A stretch of 55,384 bases of DNA from Acidimicrobiia bacterium (GCA_025361725.1 JANYJV010000060.1:1-55384), one strand, 5' to 3'. Positions 32,421 through 40,691 are shown, counted from the first letter of the stretch. Program-made: numbers and translations. The notes: generated by a model from the sequence alone, not told the origin.

Positions 32421-33446
32421 CTACCTGAATCCGTCGAGGACTGCACGCCACCGGTCAGGGTCGGACTGGTACGGCGCGTAGAACGACAACCGGTCGACGA
32501 TGTCTCCGTACCGACGGGTGAGTTCCGCACCGATCTTCTCGGGCTCACCGACCACTGCGAACGTCTCGAGGATCTCATCGTCGATGAGCCCCCCCATCTC
32601 GACCCACTTGCCCTGCTTCGACATCGCGTTCAACTCGGGTTGGAGATCGCCCCAACCGTGGAGTTCGAGCACGCCGCGGTACGCGGGCGTCGAACCGTAG
32701 AACGCGATCTGTTGCTTGGTGCCGGCCCGGGCTTTCCCGATCTCTTCGTCGTTGGTTCCGGTGACGACGAAGAGCGGACCCGAGAGTTGGAAGTCAGCTC
32801 GGGTCTTGCCGGCCTTGGCCCATCCGCGTTCGAGCGCCGGGAGGGTGACCTCGCGGACGTACCGCTCGGTGGTGAAGCCGTGCAGGATGATGCCGTCGCA
32901 CACCTCGCCCGCGGTCTCGGTCATCTTCTCGCCGACGGCCGCAAGGAACACCTTGGGCGGTCCGGCGGGGATCGGACCGGGGTTGAAGAACGGCGTCATC
33001 AAGGTGTGGCGATAGAACTCGCCCTCGAACTGCAGCGGCGTGCCGTCCTGCCAGTTGGCCCAGATGGCGCGCATCGCGAGCACGAGTTCGCGCATGCGTG
33101 CCGCGGGGTGCGACCACGGCATCGAGAACCGCTTCTCGATGTGTGGCTTGATCTGACTACCGAGTCCGAGCATGAATCGGCCGTCGGAGAAACCCTGAAG
33201 ATCCCACGCGGTGTTGGCGAGCGTCATCGGACTGCGGGCGAACGCCACCGCAATCCCCGTCCCCAACTCGATTCGCTCAGTGTGCTCCGCCGCGATCAGC
33301 AGCGGATAGAACGGATCGTGGCTGGTCTCGGCGGACCAGATCCCGTCGTATCCAAAATCCTCCTGCGCCTTCGCCGCCGCACCGATGGCCGCGAGGCTTC
33401 CCGTTCCGCTCGTCGAGATCGCGCCGATCCCACCGTCAACCTTCAT
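32421..33446 (-). CDS. LLM-class F420-dependent oxidoreductase
   Basis: A 341-residue luciferase-fold protein of the TIGR03617/F420-dependent type. It opens VDGGIGAISTSGTGSLAAIG, then YDGIWSAETSHDPFYPLLIA, IELGTGIAVAFARSPMTLAN, GRFMLGLGSQIKPHIEKRF and later AVGEKMTETAGEVCDGIILH. The cofactor assignment to F420 comes from similarity to actinobacterial members and is not provable here. It is convergent with the hydrolase gene and is the second luciferase-like gene in 3 kb. Confidence 0.9.
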   Translation of the reverse strand: MKVDGGIGAISTSGTGSLAAIGAAAKAQEDFGYDGIWSAETSHDPFYPLLIAAEHTERIELGTGIAVAFARSPMTLANTAWDLQGFSDGRFMLGLGSQIKPHIEKRFSMPWSHPAARMRELVLAMRAIWANWQDGTPLQFEGEFYRHTLMTPFFNPGPIPAGPPKVFLAAVGEKMTETAGEVCDGIILHGFTTERYVREVTLPALERGWAKAGKTRADFQLSGPLFVVTGTNDEEIGKARAGTKQQIAFYGSTPAYRGVLELHGWGDLQPELNAMSKQGKWVEMGGLIDDEILETFAVVGEPEKIGAELTRRYGDIVDRLSFYAPYQSDPDRWRAVLDGFR

Positions 33447-33524
33447 ATGGCTGCCTCCTTCAAGACCGGCGCACGCTACCGGTCAGCACGGTTGGCCTCG
33501 CGTGGCCACGCTCCGTCTCGGTCT

Positions 33525-33563
33525 TGGTACCAGAAACCACCGAAACGGTGGAATCTCGTGCCA
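33525..33563. repeat. 39-bp palindromic repeat, copy 1
   Basis: This element differs from the copy at 34581-34619 at 5 of 39 positions and has the same orientation. It runs from TGGTACC to CGTGCCA with the hairpin CCACC-GAAAC-GGTGG at its centre. The pair directly frames the AbiEi/DUF559 gene, 97 bp before its start. Confidence 0.75.
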
Positions 33564-33660
33564 CGTACGGCGGCGGCGCTCGTGAGTTGCTGGTGCAATT
33601 TCTCGGCGCGGTGCGGGCGAGAACATCAGCGGTGTCGCACCCTCGCGCTTTGATGCCGCA

Positions 33661-34575
33661 ATGCCCGAATCGTCCGTCGTCCGCCTCGAGGCGTTCGCCG
33701 CGACGAGATACGGGGTCTTCACCCTCGCCGACGGTGCCGATCACGCGGTGAGTGCACGCATGATCGAGACGCGGGTCGCGTCCGGGCGATGGACCCGCGC
33801 ACTCCCTCGCGTTTTCCGTGTGACCGCAGTTCCCATCACGTTCCGTCAGCGAGCGCTGGCCGCGACCCTCTGGTCACGCGGCCACGGGTTCCATATCACC
33901 GGAGCGCGACTGTGGGCGCTCCACCGCACCACCACTCGCGCGCCGCAGGTGATCGTCCCTCGTGGTCGCAACCCCCGACATCCCGGCGTCATCGTTCACC
34001 GCGCTGAGAACCTGCCCCCTGCCGACCTCACTCACATTCACGGCATCGCCGTGACGTCTGCCCTCCGGACCGTGCTCGATCTCGCCGCGCTGCTTGATCC
34101 GCTGGCCCTCGAGTTGGTGATCGAGGACGCACTCCGGCGCCAACTGTTCACCATCGGCCAGCTGCGATGGCGGGCCGACGAATATTGCGGGATGAGCGTT
34201 GCCAGCTCCACGCTCCTTCGGGAACTTCTCGACCGTCATCTCGGCGACACCGACAGCGGATGGGAACTTCGCGTGGCCCGGATTCTCACCGGCGCAGGTT
34301 TCCCCGAACCACAACGTCAGGTGCAGGTCGCGACGATCGACGGCCCGAAGTTCCTCGACCTCGGATACAACGGATTGCCACCGATCGCACTCGAGTACGA
34401 CAGCGACCTGTGGCACTTCGGCATTCGGCGCCGCCACCTCGACGCGGCGCGGCGCAACGCCCTGCGGCTCGCCGGTGTGACGGTGATCGAGATCACTTCG
34501 GATCTCGCCGCTGATCCACGGCGACTCATCACGCTGATCGGCCCCGCGATCCAGCATCTCGACGTCGCCTCGTAG
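33661..34575 (+). CDS. AbiEi-like/DUF559 domain protein, orphan
   Basis: A 304-residue protein. Residues 1-75 form a winged-helix-like AbiEi_4-type domain (TRYGVFTLADGADHAVSARM, GRWTRALPRVFRV), the middle is the AbiEi body (TSALRTVLDLAALL), and the C-terminal about 100 residues are a DUF559/PD-(D/E)XK-like fold with FLDLGYN and IALEYDSDLWH as candidate metal ligands, ending in VIEITSDL. AbiEi antitoxins normally pair with an AbiEii nucleotidyltransferase toxin; none is adjacent. Possible roles are a DNA-binding nuclease or a repressor-like orphan. Flanking palindromic repeats suggest the gene moved or was captured as a cassette. Confidence 0.78.
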   Translation: MPESSVVRLEAFAATRYGVFTLADGADHAVSARMIETRVASGRWTRALPRVFRVTAVPITFRQRALAATLWSRGHGFHITGARLWALHRTTTRAPQVIVPRGRNPRHPGVIVHRAENLPPADLTHIHGIAVTSALRTVLDLAALLDPLALELVIEDALRRQLFTIGQLRWRADEYCGMSVASSTLLRELLDRHLGDTDSGWELRVARILTGAGFPEPQRQVQVATIDGPKFLDLGYNGLPPIALEYDSDLWHFGIRRRHLDAARRNALRLAGVTVIEITSDLAADPRRLITLIGPAIQHLDVAS

Positions 34576-34580
34576 AGACG

Positions 34581-34619
34581 TGGTACCGGATTCCACCGAA
34601 ACCGTGGAATCGCGTGCCA
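34581..34619. repeat. 39-bp palindromic repeat, copy 2
   Basis: The second copy begins 6 bp after the stop of the AbiEi/DUF559 gene. It is a more perfect palindrome: GATTCCAC and GTGGAATC pair around a 7-nt loop, extended outward by TGGTAC/GTGCCA with one G-U pair. It is in direct orientation to copy 1, 1056 bp apart. Confidence 0.75.
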
Positions 34620-34694
34620 AGTCCGGGCGGCCTGACGGCGCGAACGCTCACCGCAGTCCCGGGGGTGGTCGCACCCTGCCGGTACCCTGGCGAC

Positions 34695-35588
34695 ATGGGA
34701 GTAGGAAAGCCGCGAGGGCTGTCACCGTCGTCGTTCTCGGCGTTCAAAGACTGTCCGCTCGCGTTCCGCTTCTCGTACCTCGACCGGCTGCCGCAACCGC
34801 CGTCGGCGGCCGCGAGCAAGGGAACGTTGGTGCACCGAGCGCTGGAACTGCTGATGCTGCGTGGCCCCGAGGCCCGCACAATCCCCAACGCCGTGGTGGA
34901 TCTGGACACGGCTCGCGCCGAGCTCGCATCCCACCCTGATTTCGCGGATCTCGACCTCACGGTGGACGAGTGGGATCGCTTCCACGCCGAAGCCGAAGTC
35001 CTGGTCCGGAAGTACTTCGAACTCGAAGACCCCACCACCGTGGTGCCCATCGGCCTCGAACTCCGACTCGCGGCGACCATCGGATCCGTGCAGCTACGCG
35101 GCATCATCGACCGGCTCGAGATCGACGCGGACGGCGAACTCGTCATCACCGACTACAAGACCGGCGCAGTCCCCGGCGAGCGCTACGAGATCAAACGTCT
35201 GGCCGGTGTCCACATGTACGCGGCGATGGTCGCGCACGTGCTCGGGAAGCGGCCGGTCAAGGTGCAGCTCTTCTACCTCTCGAAGCCGGAGGCGATCATC
35301 ACCTCGCCGTCCGAGCAGTCGATCACCGGCGTCATGCGCAAGACCGATGCGTTGTGGTCTGCCATCGGACGTGCGTGTGAGCGCGACGATTTCCGGCCGA
35401 GCACCGGTCCTCTCTGCAACTGGTGCGCGTACAAGCCGTACTGTCCCGCCTACGGCGGCGATCCACTTCAGGCCGTCGAGCTCCTCGGGCCGGGCCAGGT
35501 GATCGAACCAAGTCTTCCGTTGGACGCCGCCACCGGCGCGCTCGAACCCTCGACCGTCATCACCGCATCCGAGCCCGCACCCGTCTAA
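34695..35588 (+). CDS. RecB-family (PD-(D/E)XK) exonuclease-like protein with Fe-S cysteines
   Basis: A 297-residue protein of the stand-alone PDDEXK_1 type. GLSPSSFSAFKDCPLAFRF is the usual N-terminus, GTLVHRALELLML has the conserved His, LRGIIDRLEID the Asp, and LVITDYKTGAVPG the D-x-K catalytic pair. A C-terminal LCNWCAYKPYC plus the Cys in KDCP match the four-Cys iron-sulfur staple seen in AddB/Cas4-like nucleases. The ATG at 34695 is preferred to earlier starts. It abuts the PAP2 gene. Such proteins are widespread in actinobacteria with unproven roles in DNA repair. Confidence 0.88.
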   Translation: MGVGKPRGLSPSSFSAFKDCPLAFRFSYLDRLPQPPSAAASKGTLVHRALELLMLRGPEARTIPNAVVDLDTARAELASHPDFADLDLTVDEWDRFHAEAEVLVRKYFELEDPTTVVPIGLELRLAATIGSVQLRGIIDRLEIDADGELVITDYKTGAVPGERYEIKRLAGVHMYAAMVAHVLGKRPVKVQLFYLSKPEAIITSPSEQSITGVMRKTDALWSAIGRACERDDFRPSTGPLCNWCAYKPYCPAYGGDPLQAVELLGPGQVIEPSLPLDAATGALEPSTVITASEPAPV

Positions 35589-36116
35589 GTGCTCTCATTG
35601 ATCGAGCGGTTCGACCAGCACGTCAACGAGCGGGTGGAGCGTCTCCGCCGCCCGTCGCTCGACCGGATCTTCTATCCGCTCTCCAGTGCCGCGGACCACA
35701 GCCTGCTCTGGCTGATCCTCGGCACCTTCCGGGCCTTCCGCCGCAACGACGCAACGTTTGCGGTTCGCTTCGCCGCCGTCATGGGGTTCGAGTCCGCGCT
35801 GACCAACGGTCCCATCAAGGCGGTCTTCGACCGTCGCCGACCCCTCGCGATCGAGGTCACACCCGATCCGCTCCCTTACGGCATGCACCGGCCCATCACG
35901 TCGTCGTTCCCTTCGGGCCACGCGACCGCAGGGTTCACGGCCGCAATGCTGCTCAGCCGTCCCGGCCGGAGGACTCCCTGGTTCTTGCTTGCAGCGGTGG
36001 TCGCCAGCAGCCGGGTCTACGTCCGCATGCACTTCGCCTCGGATATCCTCGGCGGCGCAGTGGTGGGCCTCGCACTCGGCCGGCTTCTCCGACGCTGGGT
36101 GAACCCCGACCACTGA
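35589..36116 (+). CDS. Membrane PAP2-family phosphatase
   Basis: A 175-residue integral membrane protein with about four to five helices. The tripartite phosphatase signature is complete: KAVFDRRRP (KX6RP), SSFPSGHATAG (PSGH) and SRVYVRMHFASDILGG (SRX5HX3D). These enzymes dephosphorylate lipids such as undecaprenyl diphosphate or phosphatidate at the outer face of the membrane. The GTG start begins immediately after the RecB-like stop, and a wax-ester synthase/DGAT gene follows 98 bp later. A role in providing diacylglycerol to that enzyme is possible but only contextual. Confidence 0.92.
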   Translation: MLSLIERFDQHVNERVERLRRPSLDRIFYPLSSAADHSLLWLILGTFRAFRRNDATFAVRFAAVMGFESALTNGPIKAVFDRRRPLAIEVTPDPLPYGMHRPITSSFPSGHATAGFTAAMLLSRPGRRTPWFLLAAVVASSRVYVRMHFASDILGGAVVGLALGRLLRRWVNPDH

Positions 36117-36214
36117 CCGCGCGCGAGTCCCCACCGCCCAGACCACGAGGTCAACGGGATACGGATGCGGAGGGTGAAAGTCCGCAACGGCGTGAGCGGC
36201 AAGACTCGGACGGC

Positions 36215-37627
36215 ATGAGGATGTCTGCGAGCGAAGCCGTGATGTGGGCGGTCGAGAAGGACCCGGCCCTCAGGTCGGATTTCGCCAACATCACGATCTT
36301 GGATCGCGTGCCGACTGAGCGGCGCTTACGCGCCACCATCCGTCGCGCGTTGGCCGCGATCCCCCGCCTCGGCGAACGCGTCGTTTCACCACCATTGCGA
36401 ATCGCGCCACCCGAGTGGCGACCGGATCCCACGTTCGACCTCGAGTACCACCTCCGCCATGTCGCCATTCCCGCGCCGGGAACCACGCGCGGGCTCCTCG
36501 ATCTCGCCGCGTCGATCACCGGTCCCCCGCTCGACCGCTCCCGTCCGCTGTGGGAGTTCACGCTCGTCGAGGGGCTCGAAGGCGGCCGGTGCGCGTTGGT
36601 CCAACGGATGCATCACACGATCACCGACGGTGTCGGCGCGATGAGGTTGTCGTTGAGCCTCGTCGATCTCGAACGCGATCCGGCGCCCAACGATCTTGCC
36701 GAGATCCGTGCGGTTGCCGACGACGTGCAGGCGAGCCGGCGCGACGCCGCGGTCGAGGACCCCATCGATCGCGACGGTGCCGTCGACGTCGTTCGCGACG
36801 CGTTGCGGTACAGCGTGAACGAAGCCGCAGATCTTGCGCTCCGCGCCGCGAGCACCTCCCTCACCACGCTCACCCATCCTCGCGACATCGTCGGCGCGGG
36901 ACGCCGGTCGATCGAACTCCTGCGTTCCTTACGTCGCCAGGTTCTCGTCACCGACCGAGGCCGATCCGAGATGTTTACCGTGCGGTCGTTGGCGCGGCGG
37001 TACGACACACTCGGTTTCGACTTCGACCCAATCCATCGAGCGGGGAAGGCACACGGTGCCAGCATCAACGACGTGTTCGTCACCGCAGTCGCGCGCGCGC
37101 TCGGCCGATTCCATCGCGAGTTCGGCGAGACGATCGACGGGCTGCGGATGGCGATGCCGGTGAGCACCAGGGATCGGGGCGATTTCACGGCCAATCGTTT
37201 TGCACCGAGTCGCATTCTCGTGCCAGTGATCGACGGTCCGGCCGAGGACCACCTGCGGGCGGTGCACGACGCGGTGCACAACGTGAGATCGGAACCGGCG
37301 ATCGAAGCTGCCGACGTACTCGCGGCACTCACCGCCGGGGTGCCGACGGCGGCGCTGGTCGGGATGCTCCGAGCCCAGACCCGAACCATCGATTTTGCGA
37401 CCTCGAACCTGCGCGGCAGCCCGGTCGATCTCTATCTCGGCGGCGGACGCATCGAAGCGAGCTATCCGATGGGGCCGCGTGCCGGGGTCCCCGTCAACGT
37501 CACGATGATGTCCTATTGCGGGGAACTCCACCTCGGCATCCATTCCGATCCCGCAGCGATCATCGACGCCGAGCTCTTCCTCGACTGCCTTCGCGAGGCA
37601 TTCGCCGAACTCGCCGCCCTCGCCTGA
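36215..37627 (+). CDS. Wax ester synthase/diacylglycerol acyltransferase (WS/DGAT)
   Basis: A 470-residue acyltransferase from ATG 36215 (another ATG at 36221). The catalytic motif is QRMHHTITDGVGAMRL (HHxxxDG), with the family N-terminal MSASEAVMWAVE, the PLWEFTLVEGLEGGRCALV segment and a C-terminal SNLRGSPVDLYLGGGRIE and MMSYCGELHLGIHSD. These enzymes use acyl-CoA to make triacylglycerol or wax esters for storage. Length is normal. The upstream PAP2 phosphatase would supply diacylglycerol in a Kennedy-type route. The stop is followed by tandem family B repeats. Confidence 0.93.
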   Translation: MRMSASEAVMWAVEKDPALRSDFANITILDRVPTERRLRATIRRALAAIPRLGERVVSPPLRIAPPEWRPDPTFDLEYHLRHVAIPAPGTTRGLLDLAASITGPPLDRSRPLWEFTLVEGLEGGRCALVQRMHHTITDGVGAMRLSLSLVDLERDPAPNDLAEIRAVADDVQASRRDAAVEDPIDRDGAVDVVRDALRYSVNEAADLALRAASTSLTTLTHPRDIVGAGRRSIELLRSLRRQVLVTDRGRSEMFTVRSLARRYDTLGFDFDPIHRAGKAHGASINDVFVTAVARALGRFHREFGETIDGLRMAMPVSTRDRGDFTANRFAPSRILVPVIDGPAEDHLRAVHDAVHNVRSEPAIEAADVLAALTAGVPTAALVGMLRAQTRTIDFATSNLRGSPVDLYLGGGRIEASYPMGPRAGVPVNVTMMSYCGELHLGIHSDPAAIIDAELFLDCLREAFAELAALA

Positions 37628-37640
37628 CTGACCGGACGGT

Positions 37641-37823
37641 TCAAGAACGAAGCGAAACCCACCACGCGCCCACAGCCGACACACCAGCGAAGTGTGGCCC
37701 GAGCGGCCCGGCCCGCAGGACCAAGAGCGGAAGTCAAGAACGAAGCGAAACCCACCACGCGCCCACAGCCGACACACCAGCGAAGTGTGGCCCGAGCGGC
37801 CCGGCCCGCAGGGCCAAGAGCGG
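37641..37823 (+). repeat. Tandem dispersed repeat, family B, two copies
   Basis: Two 90-bp copies (37641-37730 and 37734-37823) start TCAAGAACGAAGCGAAACCC and end CCAAGAGCGG. They differ at one position and are 93 bp apart. A diverged inverted copy lies at 47753-47844. They occupy the 198-bp gap between convergent genes. All frames read through, so apparent peptides such as GPSGPARRAKSG are repeat artefacts. Confidence 0.85.
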
Positions 37824-37825
37824 GA

Positions 37826-38176
37826 TTACGGCCGGCGGCGGGCGACCACCGGCGGCGCGACGGCGTCGACCCATTCCTCGTGGCCGGGGTCACGCCAGCG
37901 CGGGTGGGTGCAAAGCGCCACGTGGTCGAGGACGTAGAGGTGCAGGGTTGGTGCGTCGTCGGCAAGTTCGAGGATCTCACCCGTACGAGCGTGGGGCGGC
38001 GCCTGCTCGAGCAGGTCAGCGAGGGCAACGACGGAAATCACCCGGCTCCGACAATCGGGGCACGCAGAGGTGGTGGCCGAGTCGAAGTTGTCGGTCAGTG
38101 CGAGCAACCCGACGGCCTCGACCGGGTCGAGCGTCACTGCCTTTCCATCATCGTCCACGATCGAAAGGTCGGCCAC
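37826..38176 (-). CDS. Small protein with a CPDC pair
   Basis: A 116-residue cytoplasmic protein. The N-terminal ADLSIVDDDGKAVTLDPVEA is followed by SACPDCRSRVISVVALADLL, where the CxxC could bind metal or be redox active, and by a later single Cys (ALCTHPRWRDPG) with a nearby His. I recognise it as resembling conserved actinobacterial hypothetical proteins but cannot name a family. It is divergent from the quinone oxidoreductase gene (46 bp apart) and ends 2 bp from the family B repeat. Confidence 0.65.
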   Translation of the reverse strand: MADLSIVDDDGKAVTLDPVEAVGLLALTDNFDSATTSACPDCRSRVISVVALADLLEQAPPHARTGEILELADDAPTLHLYVLDHVALCTHPRWRDPGHEEWVDAVAPPVVARRRP

Positions 38177-38222
38177 CGGCGCAAGCTACCCGGAACTCCG
38201 AGCCCCGAGTACGGTCGCTCCG

Positions 38223-39203
38223 ATGCGCAGTGTGATCGCCGCCGGAGACACAACCATCACCGTTCACGACCGACCGGTCCCCGAACCCGGGCCGGGCGAG
38301 ATCCGCGTCCGGGTCCACGGCGCCGGCCTGAACCGCGCTGATCTCCTGCAGCGGTTGGGTTTCTACCCGGCGCCGCCGGGGAGTCCGGTGGACATTCCGG
38401 GCCTGGAGTTCGCCGGGATCGTCGATGAGTGTGGGCCGGGAGTCAGCGAGCCTGCAGTCGGCACGTCCGTGTTCGGCGTGTGCGGCGGCGGGGCCCAGGC
38501 CGAATATCTGATCGTCCCGGCAGTGCACGCCGCGGTCGTGCCGGCGAACGTCGATCTGGTCGAGGCCGGCGGTGTGCCCGAAGTGTTCGTGACCGCGCAT
38601 GACGCGATGCGCACCCGAGCGCGGCTTCAGCCCGGTGAGCACGTGTTGGTGCACGCGGTCGGCTCCGGCGTCGGGACTGCGGTCGTGCAACTTGCGAAAG
38701 CGTTCGGTTGCACGGTGACCGGAACGGCTCGCACCCAGTCCAAACTCGACGACGCTCGTGCGCTCGGCCTCGACCACGCGATCCTCGCGCCGCGCGAGTT
38801 CGAACCCCTTGCGTTCGCGCAGGAGATCACCGCGAACGGCGGCGCGCCCGACGTGGTCATCGACCTCGTCGGGGGCGCGTACGTGCCGGCGGAAGTGACC
38901 GCGATCGCGCCGGGCGGCCGGATTGTGATCGTCGGAACTCTGGCCGGCGGCTCGCCGACGGTTCCCCTGCTCGGACTCATGCAGAAACGCGCCGAGATGC
39001 ATGGGACCGTGCTGCGCCCGCGATCCGTCGACGACAAGGCGGCGGCCACCGCCGCGTTCGTCGACGAAGTCGTCCCGATGTTGGCCGACGGTCGGGTCCA
39101 CCCGATCGTCGACCGCGTCTTCTCGATCGACGGCGCCGAGGCGGCCTACGCTCTGTTGGACGCCGACACCACCTTCGGCAAAGTCATCCTCGACGCCCGC
39201 TGA
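38223..39203 (+). CDS. NAD(P)H:quinone oxidoreductase, PIG3-like (MDR superfamily)
   Basis: A 326-residue zinc-independent medium-chain reductase. PGPGEIRVRVHGAGLNRADL has the Asn-Arg-Ala-Asp of the QOR family. IPGLEFAGIV has no catalytic cysteine, VLVHAVGSGVGTAVVQLAKA is the NADP-binding loop, and ALLDADTTFGKVIL is the usual end. It reduces quinones or enones with NADPH. The ATG at 38223 is chosen because homology starts there. It is followed by two family A repeats before the thiolase gene. Confidence 0.91.
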   Translation: MRSVIAAGDTTITVHDRPVPEPGPGEIRVRVHGAGLNRADLLQRLGFYPAPPGSPVDIPGLEFAGIVDECGPGVSEPAVGTSVFGVCGGGAQAEYLIVPAVHAAVVPANVDLVEAGGVPEVFVTAHDAMRTRARLQPGEHVLVHAVGSGVGTAVVQLAKAFGCTVTGTARTQSKLDDARALGLDHAILAPREFEPLAFAQEITANGGAPDVVIDLVGGAYVPAEVTAIAPGGRIVIVGTLAGGSPTVPLLGLMQKRAEMHGTVLRPRSVDDKAAATAAFVDEVVPMLADGRVHPIVDRVFSIDGAEAAYALLDADTTFGKVILDAR

Positions 39204-39221
39204 CCAGCGCCCTGAACCGGT

Positions 39222-39420
39222 TTCCCACTCATGTTCACTTCGTTCACGGGCCGCTCGGGCCGCTCGGGCCACGGGCGAGCGGAAACCATGTGGGCAAAAG
39301 GCGCCTGTCCGCTCGCCCTCTTCGGTTCCCCACTCATGTTCACTTCGTTCACGGGCCGCTCGGGCCACGGGCGAGCGGAAACCATGTGGGCAAAAGGCGC
39401 CTGTCCGCTCGCCCTCTTCG
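39222..39420 (+). repeat. Tandem dispersed repeat, family A, copies 2 and 3
   Basis: Copy 2 (39222-39324, 103 bp) carries a 9-bp internal duplication (GCTCGGGCC) relative to copy 3 (39326-39420, 95 bp); the remainder is nearly identical. Each holds a perfect GGGCGAGCGG/CCGCTCGCCC inverted repeat (39273-39282 with 39309-39318, and 39369-39378 with 39405-39414). They fill most of the 271-bp gap before the thiolase gene and relate to the single copy at 22323-22403. Confidence 0.85.
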
Positions 39421-39474
39421 TCCGCTGGACGCGGCGCTACCATCCCGGCTCCCACCTTTGCCCCGGAGGCTGAC

Positions 39475-40668
39475 ATGGCTGCACTCGAGGACTCGGACGT
39501 CGTCATTGTCGAGGCGGTGCGTTCACCGCTCGGCAAGCGCAACGGCGGACTCTCCACCGCGCACCCGGCCAATCTCCTCGGCGCCGTTCAAGTGGCCGCG
39601 CTCGAGCGCAGCGGTATGAACCCCGCCGACGTCGGACAGGTGATCGGCGGTTGCGTCGGCCAGATCGGGCCGCAGACCTTCAACATCGCCCGTACTGCGT
39701 GGCTCTCGGCCGGCCTCCCGCTGGAGGTCGCCGCCACCACCGTTGACGCCCAGTGCGGTTCCTCCCAGCAGGCCACCAACCTGGCGGCGGCGCTCATCAA
39801 GGGCGGCGTCGTGGACAGTGCGTTGAGCTGTGGCATCGAGATGATGAGCAAGATCCCGCTCGGCGCCACCGTCAGCAAGGAACTCGAGCGGCCGCTCACC
39901 AAGTCGTACTTCGCTCACTACGAAGCCACGTCGCAGTTCGAGGGTGCGGAGCGCATCGCCGAGAAGTGGGGCATCACCCGCGCCGATTGCGATGCGTTCG
40001 GCCTCCGGTCCCAACAACGTGCCGCGCACGCGTGGGACGAGGGCCGGTTCGAACGTGAAGTCGTCGCGTTCGACGCGCCTGATCTCGGCGAGGACGGCAA
40101 ACCCTCCGGGAGCTCGCACACCGTGAGCAAGGACGAAGGCTTGCGCGAGACGTCACTGGAAGCGCTCGCAAAACTGAAGCCGGTGGCGCGCGAGAACGGT
40201 GTGCACACCGCCGGATCCGCGAGTCAGATCAGCGACGGCGCCGCGGCCGTGCTCATGATGACCGCCGCGCGTGCAAAGGAACTCGGCCTGACGCCACGCG
40301 CGCGCCTCGTCGACCAATGTCTCGTCGGCGTGGACCCGGTGCTGATGCTGACCGGCCCGATTGATGCCACCCGCAGGATCCTCGAACGCACCGGACTCAC
40401 CATGAACGACATCGACACCGTCGAGATCAACGAAGCGTTCGCGTCCGTGGTGCTCGCATGGGAACGTGAACTGAAGCCAGACATGAATACGGTGAACCCC
40501 AACGGTGGCGCGATCGCAATCGGGCACCCCGTCGGCGCGACCGGCGCGCGCCTCATCACGACGGCCCTGCACGAACTCGAACGTATCGACGGCACCTTCG
40601 GTCTGATCACGATGTGTTGCGGCGGCGGTCTCGGCACCGGCACCCTCATCGAGCGGGTTGAAGGTTAG
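39475..40668 (+). CDS. Acetyl-CoA C-acyltransferase (thiolase)
   Basis: A 397-residue thiolase. The nucleophilic Cys is in VDAQCGSSQQATNLAA; the second-half catalytic residues are in VEINEAFASVVLAW, IAIGHPVGATGARLI (His) and LITMCCGGGLGTGTLIE (Cys). N-terminal VVIVEAVRSPLGKRNGGL is typical. Thiolases either cleave 3-ketoacyl-CoA in beta-oxidation or condense acetyl-CoA; this one resembles degradative actinobacterial types but direction is inferred. ATG 39475 follows CGGAGG (Shine-Dalgarno). The deacetylase gene begins 23 bp after its stop. Confidence 0.95.
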   Translation: MAALEDSDVVIVEAVRSPLGKRNGGLSTAHPANLLGAVQVAALERSGMNPADVGQVIGGCVGQIGPQTFNIARTAWLSAGLPLEVAATTVDAQCGSSQQATNLAAALIKGGVVDSALSCGIEMMSKIPLGATVSKELERPLTKSYFAHYEATSQFEGAERIAEKWGITRADCDAFGLRSQQRAAHAWDEGRFEREVVAFDAPDLGEDGKPSGSSHTVSKDEGLRETSLEALAKLKPVARENGVHTAGSASQISDGAAAVLMMTAARAKELGLTPRARLVDQCLVGVDPVLMLTGPIDATRRILERTGLTMNDIDTVEINEAFASVVLAWERELKPDMNTVNPNGGAIAIGHPVGATGARLITTALHELERIDGTFGLITMCCGGGLGTGTLIERVEG

Positions 40669-40691
40669 AGATCTTCACCTAGGCTCCGGCT

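Noticed and set aside
32409-32423. TAGCT/AGCTA hairpin at the shared stops as a terminator
   Set aside because: The stem is only 5 bp without a U-tract, so it is noted but not annotated.
34695-35588. Cas4 identity for the RecB-like nuclease
   Set aside because: The Fe-S cysteine pattern is shared by Cas4, but there is no CRISPR array or cas gene, and the length and N-terminus match the stand-alone actinobacterial RecB-like family.
37641-37823. CRISPR-like array
   Set aside because: Two 90-bp copies separated by 3 bp have no spacer pattern and no cas genes are nearby.
36415-38235. 606-codon plus-strand frame over WS/DGAT and family B repeats
   Set aside because: An alternative frame of the acyltransferase gene followed by repeat-encoded peptide; very Arg/Pro-rich with no domain.
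38148-39572. 474-codon minus-strand open frame
   Set aside because: It is antisense to the quinone oxidoreductase gene and runs through the family A repeats, which read open in most frames.
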